Assembly (NCBI RefSeq): GCF_026184235.1
Contig: NZ_CP110806.1
Span: forward strand, 3,534,001-3,598,000
DNA: 64,000 nucleotides
Direction: 5' to 3'
From: Cellulomonas sp. S1-8
GTDB lineage: Bacteria > Actinomycetota > Actinomycetes > Actinomycetales > Cellulomonadaceae
Part shown: positions 1-8,524 of the stretch, piece after piece
Layout: every line of letters starts with the position of its first letter
How positions within the stretch are numbered: the stretch's first letter is position 1
Notes under the pieces: model-generated
Told to the model about the DNA's origin: nothing
Database searches by the model: none
Seen by the model: only the letters and a program-made list of their open reading frames with translations
Made by a program: the position numbers and the translations under genes

Positions 1-1
1 G

Positions 2-1168
2 TACACCGTCAGCGGGCTGGTCGCGCACCTCGACGGCGTCGAGGAGGCCGGCCCCCCGCCGGGTGACGCCGGCCTGCTCGCGCTGCCCGACGTGCCCGAG
101 TGGGTCGGTGAGCGCGCCGACGCCGCGCGCGCCGCGGGCGTCACCCCGTGGGCGCAGCTCGACGCCCTCGCGACGTCCCTCGCGGCCCTGGACTACGACC
201 CGCTGGGCCTGCCCGGGCACTCCTACGGCGCGCTCGAGCGCCTGCTGCGCACCGACGACCCCGAGCCGGGGTACGCCGAGCAGCACGCGTCGGCGTTCGC
301 GGTCGTCGCGCGGGCGCTCGGCTACCCCACCCGGGTGGCGGTCGGCTACCGGCTCGACCCGACGCGGGCCGTCGACGGGGTCGTCGAGGTCCGCAGCACC
401 GACGTGCACGCCTGGCCCGAGGTCCTGCTCGACGGGTACGGGTGGGTCGCGTTCGAACCCACCGACATCACCAACACGGTCGACTCCCCACGGCTCGACG
501 AGCCGGAGGTGCCGCAGGTCGCACCCGACGACACCGTCGCGCAGCCGACCCAGGCCGACGACGCCGCCGACCAGGCCGGGTCCGAGGTCGCCGGGGGCCT
601 CCTGGGGCGCGTCGCCCGCACGGGCGCGTTCGTCGTCGCCGGCATCGTCCTGGCCCTGCTGCTCGTCGCCGGGGGCGTGGCCCTCGCCAAGCACCTGCGG
701 CGCACCCGCCGACGCACCACCGGTACCCCCGCCCGACGCGTCGCGGCCGCGTGGCGCGAGACGTGCGACGTGCTGCGGGAGCACGGCGTGCCCGTCGCCC
801 TGGCGCGGACCCCGCTGGAGGTCGCCGCGACCGTGCGCGGCACCACCGGGGCCGCCGGCGCCGCCGCCGAGGCGGTGAGCGAGCTCGCGATGCTCGTGAC
901 CGCCGCCGTCTGCGGACCCGCCGAGCCGTCCGACGCGACCGCGCGCCGCGCCTGGACCCTCGCGGCCGACGCCCGACGCCGCGCCGCCGCACGCACCCCG
1001 CTGCCGCGGCGCGTGCTCGCGGCCGTCGACCCGCGGACCCTGCGCGGCCCGCGGACGCGCGCCGGTGCGTCGGACCGGGCGACACCCCCCGAGACCGGGG
1101 GCGACGCGACGCCGGTCCCGGTGCCGGTGGCCGCGGGCGCGCGGGACGGAGCGGGGCGTGGCAGGTGA
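2..1168 (+). CDS. Transglutaminase-like membrane protein, 3' part only, catalytic Cys missing
   Basis: The gene enters from before the window; the last 388 residues are visible. They show a transglutaminase-like core: GYAEQHASAFAV (about residues 90-101), then LGYPTRVAVGYR, DVHAWPEV and EPTD. In the family the first block carries the nucleophile (as in GYCEQFA); here it is Ala (codon 275-277), while the His and Asp positions remain. A membrane helix follows near residues 203-223 (GAFVVAGIVLALLL), then a basic Ala/Arg-rich cytoplasmic tail. In actinobacteria such proteins usually sit with MoxR ATPase, DUF58 and Ig/Fn3-like surface proteins; three such surface proteins follow here, the first overlapping this stop. 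The fold call is firm. Loss of transamidase activity is inferred from the missing Cys, so a structural or glycan/peptide-binding role is more likely. Confidence 0.8.
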   Translation, partial: YTVSGLVAHLDGVEEAGPPPGDAGLLALPDVPEWVGERADAARAAGVTPWAQLDALATSLAALDYDPLGLPGHSYGALERLLRTDDPEPGYAEQHASAFAVVARALGYPTRVAVGYRLDPTRAVDGVVEVRSTDVHAWPEVLLDGYGWVAFEPTDITNTVDSPRLDEPEVPQVAPDDTVAQPTQADDAADQAGSEVAGGLLGRVARTGAFVVAGIVLALLLVAGGVALAKHLRRTRRRTTGTPARRVAAAWRETCDVLREHGVPVALARTPLEVAATVRGTTGAAGAAAEAVSELAMLVTAAVCGPAEPSDATARRAWTLAADARRRAAARTPLPRRVLAAVDPRTLRGPRTRAGASDRATPPETGGDATPVPVPVAAGARDGAGRGR

Positions 1169-2894
1169 GCGACGCCGCGGACGCACGGTGGGGACCACGC
1201 TGGGGGTGCTCCTCGCCGTGGTCCCGCTCGTCCTGGCGGGGCTGTGGGGCACCGGGCACGCCGCCCACGTCGTGGACCTCGTGGGCGGGGGCGCGTGGCT
1301 CGTCTCCCCTGCGCGGGGCCTCGTCTCGCTGGTCGACGGTCCGTCCGCGCAGGTCGCCGTGACGCTGCGACTGCCGGTGGCCGATGCCGCGACGACGGTC
1401 GTGCAGGGCACCGACGACGCCTGGGTGGTGCGCGACGGGACCGTCTCCCGGCTGGACGCCGCGACGTGGAGCGTCGGCCGGGCCGTCGCGTTCGCCGCCG
1501 CGGACGGCCCCCTGCGGGTGCTGCCGGGCCGCGCGACGCCGGGCCGGGACGGGGCGCTGTGGGTGCTCGACGGCCGCACGGTCCGCCAGGTCGACCCGCG
1601 CACGCTCGACGTGCGCGCGACCGCGGACCTGTCGCTGGGCGACGCGCTGCGGGCCGTCGTCGACGACGGCGGGGACCTGTGGGCCGCGGACGACGACCGC
1701 GCCGTGCGCGTCCGGGCCACCGACGGCGGGCTGCGGGTCACGGCGGCGAACGACGCCGGCGGGGACCTCGTGCTCGTGCAGGGCCGGCCCGTGCTCGTCG
1801 ACGTCGCGGCGGGCGCCCTGCACCCGCTCGACGGCGGCCGCCCCAGCGCGTGCCCCGGGACCCCCGCGCCGGCGTCCGGTGCGCGCGTCGTCGGATCCGC
1901 GACGACGCCCGAGGTGTTCACCGCCGCCGCGGGGACGCTGCGGGTCGCCGCGACGGGCGGCGGCGGGTGCGGGACGGTCGCGCGGGTCGGCGCCCGGGAC
2001 GCGGACCTCGGCCCGCTCGTGCAGGTCGGCCGGTACGTCGTCGCACCCGACCTGAGCAGCGGCGTGACCAGCGTCGTCGACCCCACGACGGGGTCCGTCC
2101 AGACGTTCGCGCTGACCGACCCCGGCCACCGCGTCGAGCTGGTCGTGCGGGGGTCCACCGTGCTGTGGAACGACCTGGACGGGCACGGCTCCGGGCTGCT
2201 CGAGCTCGCCGACGGCACGTGGCGCAGCACCCCGGTCGACAAGTACGACCCCGCGACGGGCGCGGGCACGCAGGTGGTGCGCACGGGCGAGCCGGGCACG
2301 GTGGCCGACCCGGTGGTGCCGGCGACGTTCCGGGTCGAGACCCTGACCCCCGACCGCGCGATGTACCCCCTGGGTGGCCGGGTGCTGGTGGAGGCCGAGG
2401 TGACGGGCGTGACGACCCCCGACGAGACGTGGCAGTGGCAGGTCGAGAACCTCACGTCGGGGGAGGTCGACGCGTGGCCGCCGACGACTCCGGGTCCGCT
2501 GGACATCGCGGTCCTGCCGATCGTCGGCGAGTACGTCGTGACGCTCGTCGTCGCGCGCGACGGGGCGACCGCGCGCGCCACGACGACGCTGAGCGCGGTC
2601 GAGTGGTGCCCGCTCCTCGTCTCGACGTCGCTGGTGGACCTCGCGGTCGACGCCACGGTCGTCGTCGCGGTCGACCCGGCGTGCCCGGTCGCGCAGCAGC
2701 TCGTCGTCGAGCACGAGCCGTGGCTGCACCCGACGCCCGGCGGGGACTTCGGCCCCGCGTCGCCCGTCACCCTCACGGTCGAGCAGGTCGGGCAGCCGCC
2801 CACGCCGGGCGCCGGGGCGGGCGCGCTGCGGGTCTCGGTGGAGGGGCGGCCGGAGTCCCTGGTCCGCGTCGACGTCGCGGTGGGGGCACCGTGA
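1158..2894 (+). CDS. Membrane-anchored beta-propeller/Ig-like surface protein, paralogue 1
   Basis: 578 residues from GTG 1158, preceded by GGAG at 1148-1151 and overlapping the upstream stop by 11 bases; GTG 1188 is an alternative. A basic start leads into one hydrophobic segment (LLAVVPLVLAGLWGTGHAA), read as a signal anchor. Residues about 35-385 are short repeating strands with VVDDGGDLWAADD-type blades, typical of a beta-propeller, ending at KYDPATGAGTQVV. An Ig/PKD-like domain follows (ETWQWQVENLTSGE), then a Cys-bearing beta-rich tail (SAVEWCPLLV, DPACPVAQQL). It is collinear with the next two genes but lacks their long Pro/Ala linker, so it is the shortest of three. It resembles the large Fn3/Ig-like proteins next to actinobacterial MoxR-DUF58-transglutaminase genes. 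The ligand is unknown. Confidence 0.8.
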   Translation: MAGERRRGRTVGTTLGVLLAVVPLVLAGLWGTGHAAHVVDLVGGGAWLVSPARGLVSLVDGPSAQVAVTLRLPVADAATTVVQGTDDAWVVRDGTVSRLDAATWSVGRAVAFAAADGPLRVLPGRATPGRDGALWVLDGRTVRQVDPRTLDVRATADLSLGDALRAVVDDGGDLWAADDDRAVRVRATDGGLRVTAANDAGGDLVLVQGRPVLVDVAAGALHPLDGGRPSACPGTPAPASGARVVGSATTPEVFTAAAGTLRVAATGGGGCGTVARVGARDADLGPLVQVGRYVVAPDLSSGVTSVVDPTTGSVQTFALTDPGHRVELVVRGSTVLWNDLDGHGSGLLELADGTWRSTPVDKYDPATGAGTQVVRTGEPGTVADPVVPATFRVETLTPDRAMYPLGGRVLVEAEVTGVTTPDETWQWQVENLTSGEVDAWPPTTPGPLDIAVLPIVGEYVVTLVVARDGATARATTTLSAVEWCPLLVSTSLVDLAVDATVVVAVDPACPVAQQLVVEHEPWLHPTPGGDFGPASPVTLTVEQVGQPPTPGAGAGALRVSVEGRPESLVRVDVAVGAP

Positions 2895-5410
2895 GGCTGT
2901 CCGCGCCGCCGCGCGGCGCCGTCGCGGGCGGCACGGCGTTCGCCGTCGCGCTGCCGCTCGCGCTCGCCGCCGTGGTGGGGGCGGGTCACGCGTCGCAGGT
3001 CCTCGACCAGCGCTCCGGCGGCGCGTGGGTCGTCAGCGCCGCGCAGGGCCTGCTGTCCCTCGTCGACGGGCCGACCGAGGAGATCGCCGCGACGATCGCC
3101 GTGCCCGGGGCGGGGCACGCGCTGTCCGTCGCGCAGACCGACCGCGGCACCTACCTCGTGGACGGCGACGAGGGCACGGTCGCCCGCGTCGACACCGGGG
3201 CCTGGGTCGTGCGGACCCCCGTGCGGCTGGGCACGCCCGGGGCTGCGCTCACGGTCCTGCAGAACGAGCCGGGCCCGGACGGTCCGGCGCACGTCGTGCA
3301 CGTCGTCGACGCGGGTGCCCGCACCGTCACCCAGGTGGACCCAGTGACCCTCGACGTCCGCGACGAGACGGCCCTGTCGGCTCAGCCGGGGCCCGGGCAG
3401 GCGGCCGTCGCCGATGACGGGGACCTGTGGGTCGTCGACGCGGGCGCCGGGAACGTCACGCGCGTCGCGGTGGGCCCCGGCGGCGCCACGCCCGTGAAGT
3501 CCGTGCACCGCACGGCGCTGGCGACCGGGACCGCGCAGGTGCTGCTCGTGCAGGGCCGGCCCGTGCTCGCCGACCCCGCCACGGGCACGCTCGCGGCGCT
3601 CGGGGGGACGCCGCGGGCGTCCGGGTGCCTCGACACGCGGCCCACGGACACCGTGCAGCTGCTCGGCTCGCGCACGACGCGCGAGGTGTACGCGGCCGTC
3701 GCGGGCGCGCTGCTCGTCGCGGCCGTCGACCGGCAGGACTGCGCGCGCACGGTCGCGGTGGGCGACCCCACGACGTCGCGGTTCGGGCCGCTCGCGCAGT
3801 CCGGCCGCTACGTGTTCGTGCCCGACCTGTCCACCGGCGCGACCACCGTCGTCGACACGGAGGACGGCACGAGCGTCGCCTTCGACCTCGCCGACCCCGG
3901 CAACCGCGTCGTCCTGGAGGCCAAGGACGGCCTGGTGTTCTACGACGACCTCGACGGCCACCGGACCGGGGTGCTCACGCTGCGCGGCGACGTGTGGCAC
4001 CACACGGCGCTCGACAAGTACGACCCCGCCACGGGCGAGGGCACCCACGTGGTCGTGCCGCAGGACGAGGGTCAGGCACCGACGCCCCGCGACCCGGGAC
4101 AGGACGAGCAGGATCAGGAGCAGCCCGCAGCCGAGGAGCCGGACGACCCGCAGGCCCCGCGCGACCAGCAGACGCCGGGCGCGCAGGTGCCACCGCGCGC
4201 CGGCGTCCCGCCCGGCGCGAACCCGTCGCCGAGCCCCCCGCCGAGCCCGGCGCCGGGTCCGATCGCGACCCCGGCCGGGCCGCAGATCACCGCGCTGGCG
4301 GTCGAGCCCGCCTCCGTCGTCCTCGGCGAGCCGGCGACGTTCACCGCCACGACGACCGGCACCGACGGTGCGACGTGGGCGTGGACGCTCACCGGCCCGG
4401 GCGGCGGGGCCGTGACCACGTCGGACGCCGCGACCTCCTTCTCGCACACGCTGCCGGACGACGCCGACGAGGGCACGTACCAGCTGCGGCTGACCGTCAC
4501 CGTGGGCACGTCGAGCGCGACCCGCACCCTCGCCGTGGAGGTGCGGCCGCCGGGGGTCAGCATCGTCTCGCTGGCCGCGACCGAGCCGCAGTACTCGCAG
4601 ACCTCGTCCGCGGTCGTCGTCGCCGAGGTCGCCGACGCGGCCCCCGGCGCGACGTGGACGTGGACGGCCGTCAACGACGCGTCGGGCGAGGTCCCGTTCA
4701 CGCCGCCGGCCCCCGGCGACCCGCTCGAGCTCGGTCACGTCGGAGGCGTCGGCACGCTCACCGTCACGCTCACGGTGGTGTCCGGCGGCTCGCAGGACTC
4801 GCGCTCGATCGACGTGCCCGTCGTGTACGTGTGCGACCTGTCCGTGCAGACCGTCGAGCTGGACCTGCCCGCGATCGGGTCGACGGACGAGGTCGTCGTC
4901 GGGATCCCCGGCTGCTACGAGGAGCAGGTGACGCTCGTCGTCCCCTCGTGGCTCAGCGGCGGCGGCACGTACACGCTGTCGCCGTCGGACTCGTCCTGGC
5001 TCACGGTGACGCGCACCGGCGACCCACCGGTCGACGGGCGCAACACCGCCGCCGTCACCGTGCGGCTGGAGCTGGACACGCCGCAGGAGGAAGGACTCGA
5101 CGTCCTGGCGAACGTGCCGCCGGCCATCATCCCCAGCGACGACCTCCCGGACGGGTACGCCTTCTGCCTCGTCAGCGGAGGCATGGTGCAGTTCTGGGCG
5201 ACGTACGACGACGGGGACCTGTCGAACCTCGACGTGCGGCTCACCGTCAACGGCGACACCCACCCAATGACGAACAGCTCGAAGGCACCCAAGCTGTTCT
5301 GGATCGAGCTCGACCCTGCCCTCGTCGGCGGCGCCGGGTGGAGCGTCCGCGCGACCGACTCGTCGGGCGCGTCATCCCCCGTCACCAACGCCGCCGACGA
5401 CTGCTGGTGA
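2891..5410 (+). CDS. Membrane-anchored beta-propeller/Ig-like surface protein, paralogue 2
   Basis: 839 residues from GTG 2891, which overlaps the previous stop as GTGA. A signal anchor (FAVALPLALAAVVGAGHASQ) is followed by the propeller, which opens with GGAWVVSAAQGLLSLVDG, nearly the same as the opening block of both neighbours, and closes with KYDPATGEGTHVV. A charged Gln/Glu/Asp- and Pro-rich linker (about residues 385-460) leads to two PKD/Ig-like domains (GATWAWTLTGPGG; GATWTWTAVNDASGE) and a Cys-bearing beta-rich end (VYVCDLSV, PGCYEEQV, QFWATYDDG). Extracellular placement is inferred from the anchor. The three-gene set looks like local duplication with domain growth. Function unknown. 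Confidence 0.82.
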   Translation: MRLSAPPRGAVAGGTAFAVALPLALAAVVGAGHASQVLDQRSGGAWVVSAAQGLLSLVDGPTEEIAATIAVPGAGHALSVAQTDRGTYLVDGDEGTVARVDTGAWVVRTPVRLGTPGAALTVLQNEPGPDGPAHVVHVVDAGARTVTQVDPVTLDVRDETALSAQPGPGQAAVADDGDLWVVDAGAGNVTRVAVGPGGATPVKSVHRTALATGTAQVLLVQGRPVLADPATGTLAALGGTPRASGCLDTRPTDTVQLLGSRTTREVYAAVAGALLVAAVDRQDCARTVAVGDPTTSRFGPLAQSGRYVFVPDLSTGATTVVDTEDGTSVAFDLADPGNRVVLEAKDGLVFYDDLDGHRTGVLTLRGDVWHHTALDKYDPATGEGTHVVVPQDEGQAPTPRDPGQDEQDQEQPAAEEPDDPQAPRDQQTPGAQVPPRAGVPPGANPSPSPPPSPAPGPIATPAGPQITALAVEPASVVLGEPATFTATTTGTDGATWAWTLTGPGGGAVTTSDAATSFSHTLPDDADEGTYQLRLTVTVGTSSATRTLAVEVRPPGVSIVSLAATEPQYSQTSSAVVVAEVADAAPGATWTWTAVNDASGEVPFTPPAPGDPLELGHVGGVGTLTVTLTVVSGGSQDSRSIDVPVVYVCDLSVQTVELDLPAIGSTDEVVVGIPGCYEEQVTLVVPSWLSGGGTYTLSPSDSSWLTVTRTGDPPVDGRNTAAVTVRLELDTPQEEGLDVLANVPPAIIPSDDLPDGYAFCLVSGGMVQFWATYDDGDLSNLDVRLTVNGDTHPMTNSSKAPKLFWIELDPALVGGAGWSVRATDSSGASSPVTNAADDCW

Positions 5411-5436
5411 CCCGGCACCGCGCCTGCAGCACGCCC

Positions 5437-5500
5437 CGCGGAAGTGGTCAGATCCAACTCGCGGAGCGCGAGAAGTGAGCGGATGTCCGACCACTCCCGC
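5437..5500. repeat. Interspersed palindromic repeat, family A copy 1
   Basis: Outer arms GCGGAAGTGGTC (5438-5449) and GACCACTCCCGC (5489-5500) pair with one mismatch. Inside, CTCGCG and CGCGAG form a second small hairpin, followed by GAAGTGAGCGGAT. The same layout recurs at 8123-8185 and 8683-8742. It lies between two surface-protein genes. Confidence 0.65.
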
Positions 5501-5592
5501 ACCGGCCGAGCCGTGAACCTGCTGGCGCGCGGGATCGACCTCGTCGCGCCCGACGTATCAGGACGACCGTCCACGCCCCCTCCCAGGTGGAC

Positions 5593-5625
5593 GGGCGGAC
5601 GCCGGTGGAGGGCCGGCGTCCGCCC
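5593..5625 (+). terminator. Strong hairpin just before paralogue 3
   Basis: A perfect 13-bp stem (GGGCGGACGCCGG with its complement at 5613-5625) and a 7-base loop, ending 14 bases before ATG 5640. The ribosome binding site GAGGGGGAAG lies right after it. It could end transcription of paralogue 2 or act as an attenuator for paralogue 3; no T-run follows. Confidence 0.45.
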
Positions 5626-5639
5626 GCGAGGGGGAAGCG

Positions 5640-8096
5640 ATGGCGGGCGACGGGTCCGGGACGAACGCCCGGGTGGCGGGACTCCTGGCCCGCGTCCGCC
5701 CTCGCGCACGCATGGCGCTGACCTGCGGCACCGCGCTCGCCGTGGCCGCGCCCCTCGCGCTGGCCGCGACGTTCGGCAGCGGGCACGCCGCGCACCTCCT
5801 CGACCAGACGGCGGGCACGGCGTGGGTCGTCTCCCCGGAGCTGGGCCTGGCCACGTTGCTCGACGGGGCGTCCGAGGACGTCGTCGCGGGCGTGGGCGTC
5901 CCGGGCGCCGGGCACGCGCTGCGCGTCGCCCAGGGTGACGGTGGCGCGTACCTCGTCGACGACGACGCCGGCACGGTCGCACGCCTCGACGACGCCACGT
6001 TCGCCGTCGGCACCCCCGTCGCGCTCGGGACGGCCGGCGGCTCGCTCGACGTCCTGCAGAACGACTCCGGACCCGGCGACGCGCACGTCGTCCGCGTCCT
6101 GGACGCCGGCGCCCGCACCGCGGCCCGCGTCGACCCGCGGACCCTCGCGGTGCGCGACGAGGTGACGCTGACCGCGCAGCCCGGCCCCGGGCAGGCCGTC
6201 GTCGACGACGCGGGTGACCTGTGGGCGCTGGACACCCCCGCGGGCACCCTCACGCGCGTGACCACCGGCGATGACACCCGCACGGTCCGGCGCACCGACG
6301 CCGCGACCGCCACCGCGCGCCTGGTCCTGGTCCGCGGCGCCGCCGTGCTCGTCGACCCCACGCACGGCGCCGTGCACACCGTCGGCGACGACGCGCGCCC
6401 CGGCCCCGCCCGCTGCCTGGACACCCGGCCCGCCGACGACGTCCAGGTCCTCGGCTCGACCACCCGTGACGAGGTGTACGTCGCCGTCGCCCAGGCGCGC
6501 GCGCTGCTCGTCACCGCCACCACCACCGACGACTGCACCCGCACGGTCGACCTCACGCAGGCCGGCGACCAGCCCGACTACGGGGCCCTCGCGCAGTCCG
6601 GGCGGTACGTGTTCGTCCCCGACCACACCACCGGCACGACCGCCGTCGTCGACACCGACGCCGGCACCGTCCTCGACCACGTCGCGCTCGCCGAGCCGGG
6701 CCACCGCGTGGAGCTGCACGCCCGGGACGGGTTCGTCTTCTTCAACGACCTCGACGGCGCGGACGCCGGCGTGCTCACGCTCAGCGGGGGCCGCTGGACG
6801 GCGCACGCGGTGCAGAAGTACGACCCGGAGACCGGCGAGGGCGCCGAGGTCGTGACGCCGGAGGGCGCGACGCCCGAGGGCGCCCCCGAGGCGCAGGACT
6901 CCCCCGACGCCGACCAGCCCGCCGAGGCCGACGACCCCGACGCACCCGTCCCGCCCGCCGACCGGCCCGACGCGGGACGCCGACCGCCCGGGTCGTCCGA
7001 CCGGCCCGGCACGCCCGGCGGACCCGCGGCACCCGGCGCTCCCGGCCCCGGGTCCCGGCCCGGACCGGGACGGGGCGACGGCACGCCCGCTCCCTCGCCC
7101 ACCGCGAGCCCCACGCCGACCACGTCGCCGACCCCGACGACCCCCGCACCCACCGTCTCGCTCGTGCTCGACCCGCACCAGGCGGGGCAGCCCGAGGTCC
7201 AGCCCTACACCACGGCCACGGTCGTCCCGACGGTTACCGGCGCGTCGCCGGGTGCGTCGTGGGTGTGGCACGTCTCGACCCCGTCCGGGGCCCCGCCGCC
7301 GGCGTGGACCCCGCCCGCACCCGGTGACCCGCTCGTGCTGGAGGTCCAGGACGCCGACGTCACCGTCTCGCTGACCGTGACGGACCGGGGCACCCCGGTC
7401 ACGGCGAGCATGGAGATCTGGGTCAAGTACGTGTGCCACATGACGATCAACGGCTCGGGTAGCGGCGACGACCACTCGGTCGACCTGCGGACCCTGCCCA
7501 CCGGGACGTTCACCGCCGAGGCACGCCAGTGCCGCACGACGCAGACCGCGTCGCTCACGCTGCCCGGGTGGCTCTCCGGCCCGTCGACCGTCTCCCTGGA
7601 CCCCAGCGGCGCACCGACGACCGTGGAGCTGCAGCTGGTGGGTGCGCCCCCGGGCGACGGGCCCCAGTCCGGCGTCACGATCCGGTTGGAGGCCGCCGAG
7701 CCGCAGGAGCCGTACGCCATCACCGTGCACACCGACGCGCCGGCCGAGGTGCTCAGCGCGGAGTCCTGCCAGGTCTCGATGAACTACACCGCCGACGGCG
7801 TGGCCCGGTCCCGGTGGATCACGAGGGTCATCGTCGAGGTACGCGACGCCACCGTCGGCGGGTCCGACCGGCACACCGTCACCGGGGCCGGGGGCCTGAC
7901 GATCCCGGCCGTCGACACGACCGGCACCGACCGCACCTACGAGTACTCCTCGGACGTCGACCAGCTCGCGAGCGACACCCCTCCCCCCTCGCCGCCGGAG
8001 ACCGTCACCGTCGTCGACGGCCTCGATCGGTCGACCGGGCCGGTCGCGGTGTTCCACCACCCCTCGACCCCGTCGCCGTGCTTCGGAGGGGGCTGA
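5640..8096 (+). CDS. Membrane-anchored beta-propeller/Ig-like surface protein, paralogue 3
   Basis: 818 residues from ATG 5640, with GAGGGGGAAG just upstream. A basic N-terminus and hydrophobic anchor (ALAVAAPLALAATFGSGHAAH, about residues 32-52) precede the propeller, which opens with AGTAWVVSPELGLATLLDG and closes with KYDPETGEGAEVV. The linker (about residues 405-500) is Asp/Pro/Gly-rich and ends in a Ser/Thr/Pro stretch (SPTASPTPTTSPTPTT). One Ig/PKD-like domain (GASWVWHVSTPSG) and a Cys-bearing beta-rich tail (KYVCHMTING, EARQCRTTQ) follow. Unlike the first two genes it does not overlap its neighbour: a 229-base gap with a family A repeat and a hairpin separates it, so it may have its own promoter. 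Function unknown. Confidence 0.82.
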   Translation: MAGDGSGTNARVAGLLARVRPRARMALTCGTALAVAAPLALAATFGSGHAAHLLDQTAGTAWVVSPELGLATLLDGASEDVVAGVGVPGAGHALRVAQGDGGAYLVDDDAGTVARLDDATFAVGTPVALGTAGGSLDVLQNDSGPGDAHVVRVLDAGARTAARVDPRTLAVRDEVTLTAQPGPGQAVVDDAGDLWALDTPAGTLTRVTTGDDTRTVRRTDAATATARLVLVRGAAVLVDPTHGAVHTVGDDARPGPARCLDTRPADDVQVLGSTTRDEVYVAVAQARALLVTATTTDDCTRTVDLTQAGDQPDYGALAQSGRYVFVPDHTTGTTAVVDTDAGTVLDHVALAEPGHRVELHARDGFVFFNDLDGADAGVLTLSGGRWTAHAVQKYDPETGEGAEVVTPEGATPEGAPEAQDSPDADQPAEADDPDAPVPPADRPDAGRRPPGSSDRPGTPGGPAAPGAPGPGSRPGPGRGDGTPAPSPTASPTPTTSPTPTTPAPTVSLVLDPHQAGQPEVQPYTTATVVPTVTGASPGASWVWHVSTPSGAPPPAWTPPAPGDPLVLEVQDADVTVSLTVTDRGTPVTASMEIWVKYVCHMTINGSGSGDDHSVDLRTLPTGTFTAEARQCRTTQTASLTLPGWLSGPSTVSLDPSGAPTTVELQLVGAPPGDGPQSGVTIRLEAAEPQEPYAITVHTDAPAEVLSAESCQVSMNYTADGVARSRWITRVIVEVRDATVGGSDRHTVTGAGGLTIPAVDTTGTDRTYEYSSDVDQLASDTPPPSPPETVTVVDGLDRSTGPVAVFHHPSTPSPCFGGG

Positions 8097-8122
8097 CGCT
8101 CCCGTCCGGCCCCGATGCCCCC

Positions 8123-8185
8123 GCAGAAGTGGTCAGGACCCGGCTCGCCCGGCGTGAGAGGTGGGCAGGATCCCGCCCCTTCTGC
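8123..8185. repeat. Interspersed palindromic repeat, family A copy 2
   Basis: GCAGAAGTGGTCAGGACC at the left end and a complementary GATCCCGCCCCTTCTGC at the right, with GGCTCGCCCGGCGTGAGAG in between. The order of sub-motifs matches copies at 5437 and 8683, with more arm mismatches. It sits between paralogue 3 and the decayed vapC. Confidence 0.55.
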
Positions 8186-8253
8186 TGCCACGACACGAGC
8201 GGGGCGACGTGGTGCACATGCGCGGCAGGCGCAGGGACGACCCGGGGCCCGCG

Positions 8254-8511
8254 TCAGGGAACCGTGCCGCGAGGGACGATCGACATCTGCAGGAACTCCG
8301 GCTCGACCGACGCGAGGTGCTCGTAGTCGGCGTCGTAGTGCACGACGGTCGCCTGGTGGATGCGCGCGATCCCGGCGATCAGGAGGTCCGTCGGACGACC
8401 GCGCGGAGCTTGCCGGCCTGCAGGGGCGACTCCTGCAGGTCGCGCGCCGTCTGGTCGCTCCCCGCCGACGCCGGCAGAGCCGTGAGCTCTGCCGGGACCG
8501 GTCACCAGCCC
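8254..8511 (-). pseudogene. Remnant of a VapC-like PIN-domain toxin gene
   Basis: The end of the frame reads GRPTDLLIAGIARIHQATV, then VHYDADYEHLA. This matches the last third of VapC toxins, where the conserved Asp of DLLIA and the acidic pair of DADY form part of the PIN RNase active site. The preceding family-like segment (QTARDLQESPLQAGKLRAV) is in a different frame, so a frameshift lies near 8400, and a stop cuts it off near 8511. The first half of the domain and any vapB antitoxin are missing. The remnant is wedged against the stop of the dynamin-like gene at 8525. It is read as a dead toxin-antitoxin locus; the short frame from 8505 is unlikely to give a folded protein. Confidence 0.6.
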
Positions 8512-8524
8512 TCGTCGACCCTGC

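Noticed and set aside
468..2729. Long antisense reading frame over the first surface-protein genes
   Set aside because: Arg/Pro-rich shadow of GC-biased codons on the other strand; no domain, no ribosome binding site.
5448..8060. Long antisense frame opposite paralogue 3
   Set aside because: Composition of an antisense shadow, and the plus strand frame has signal anchor, domains and ribosome binding site.
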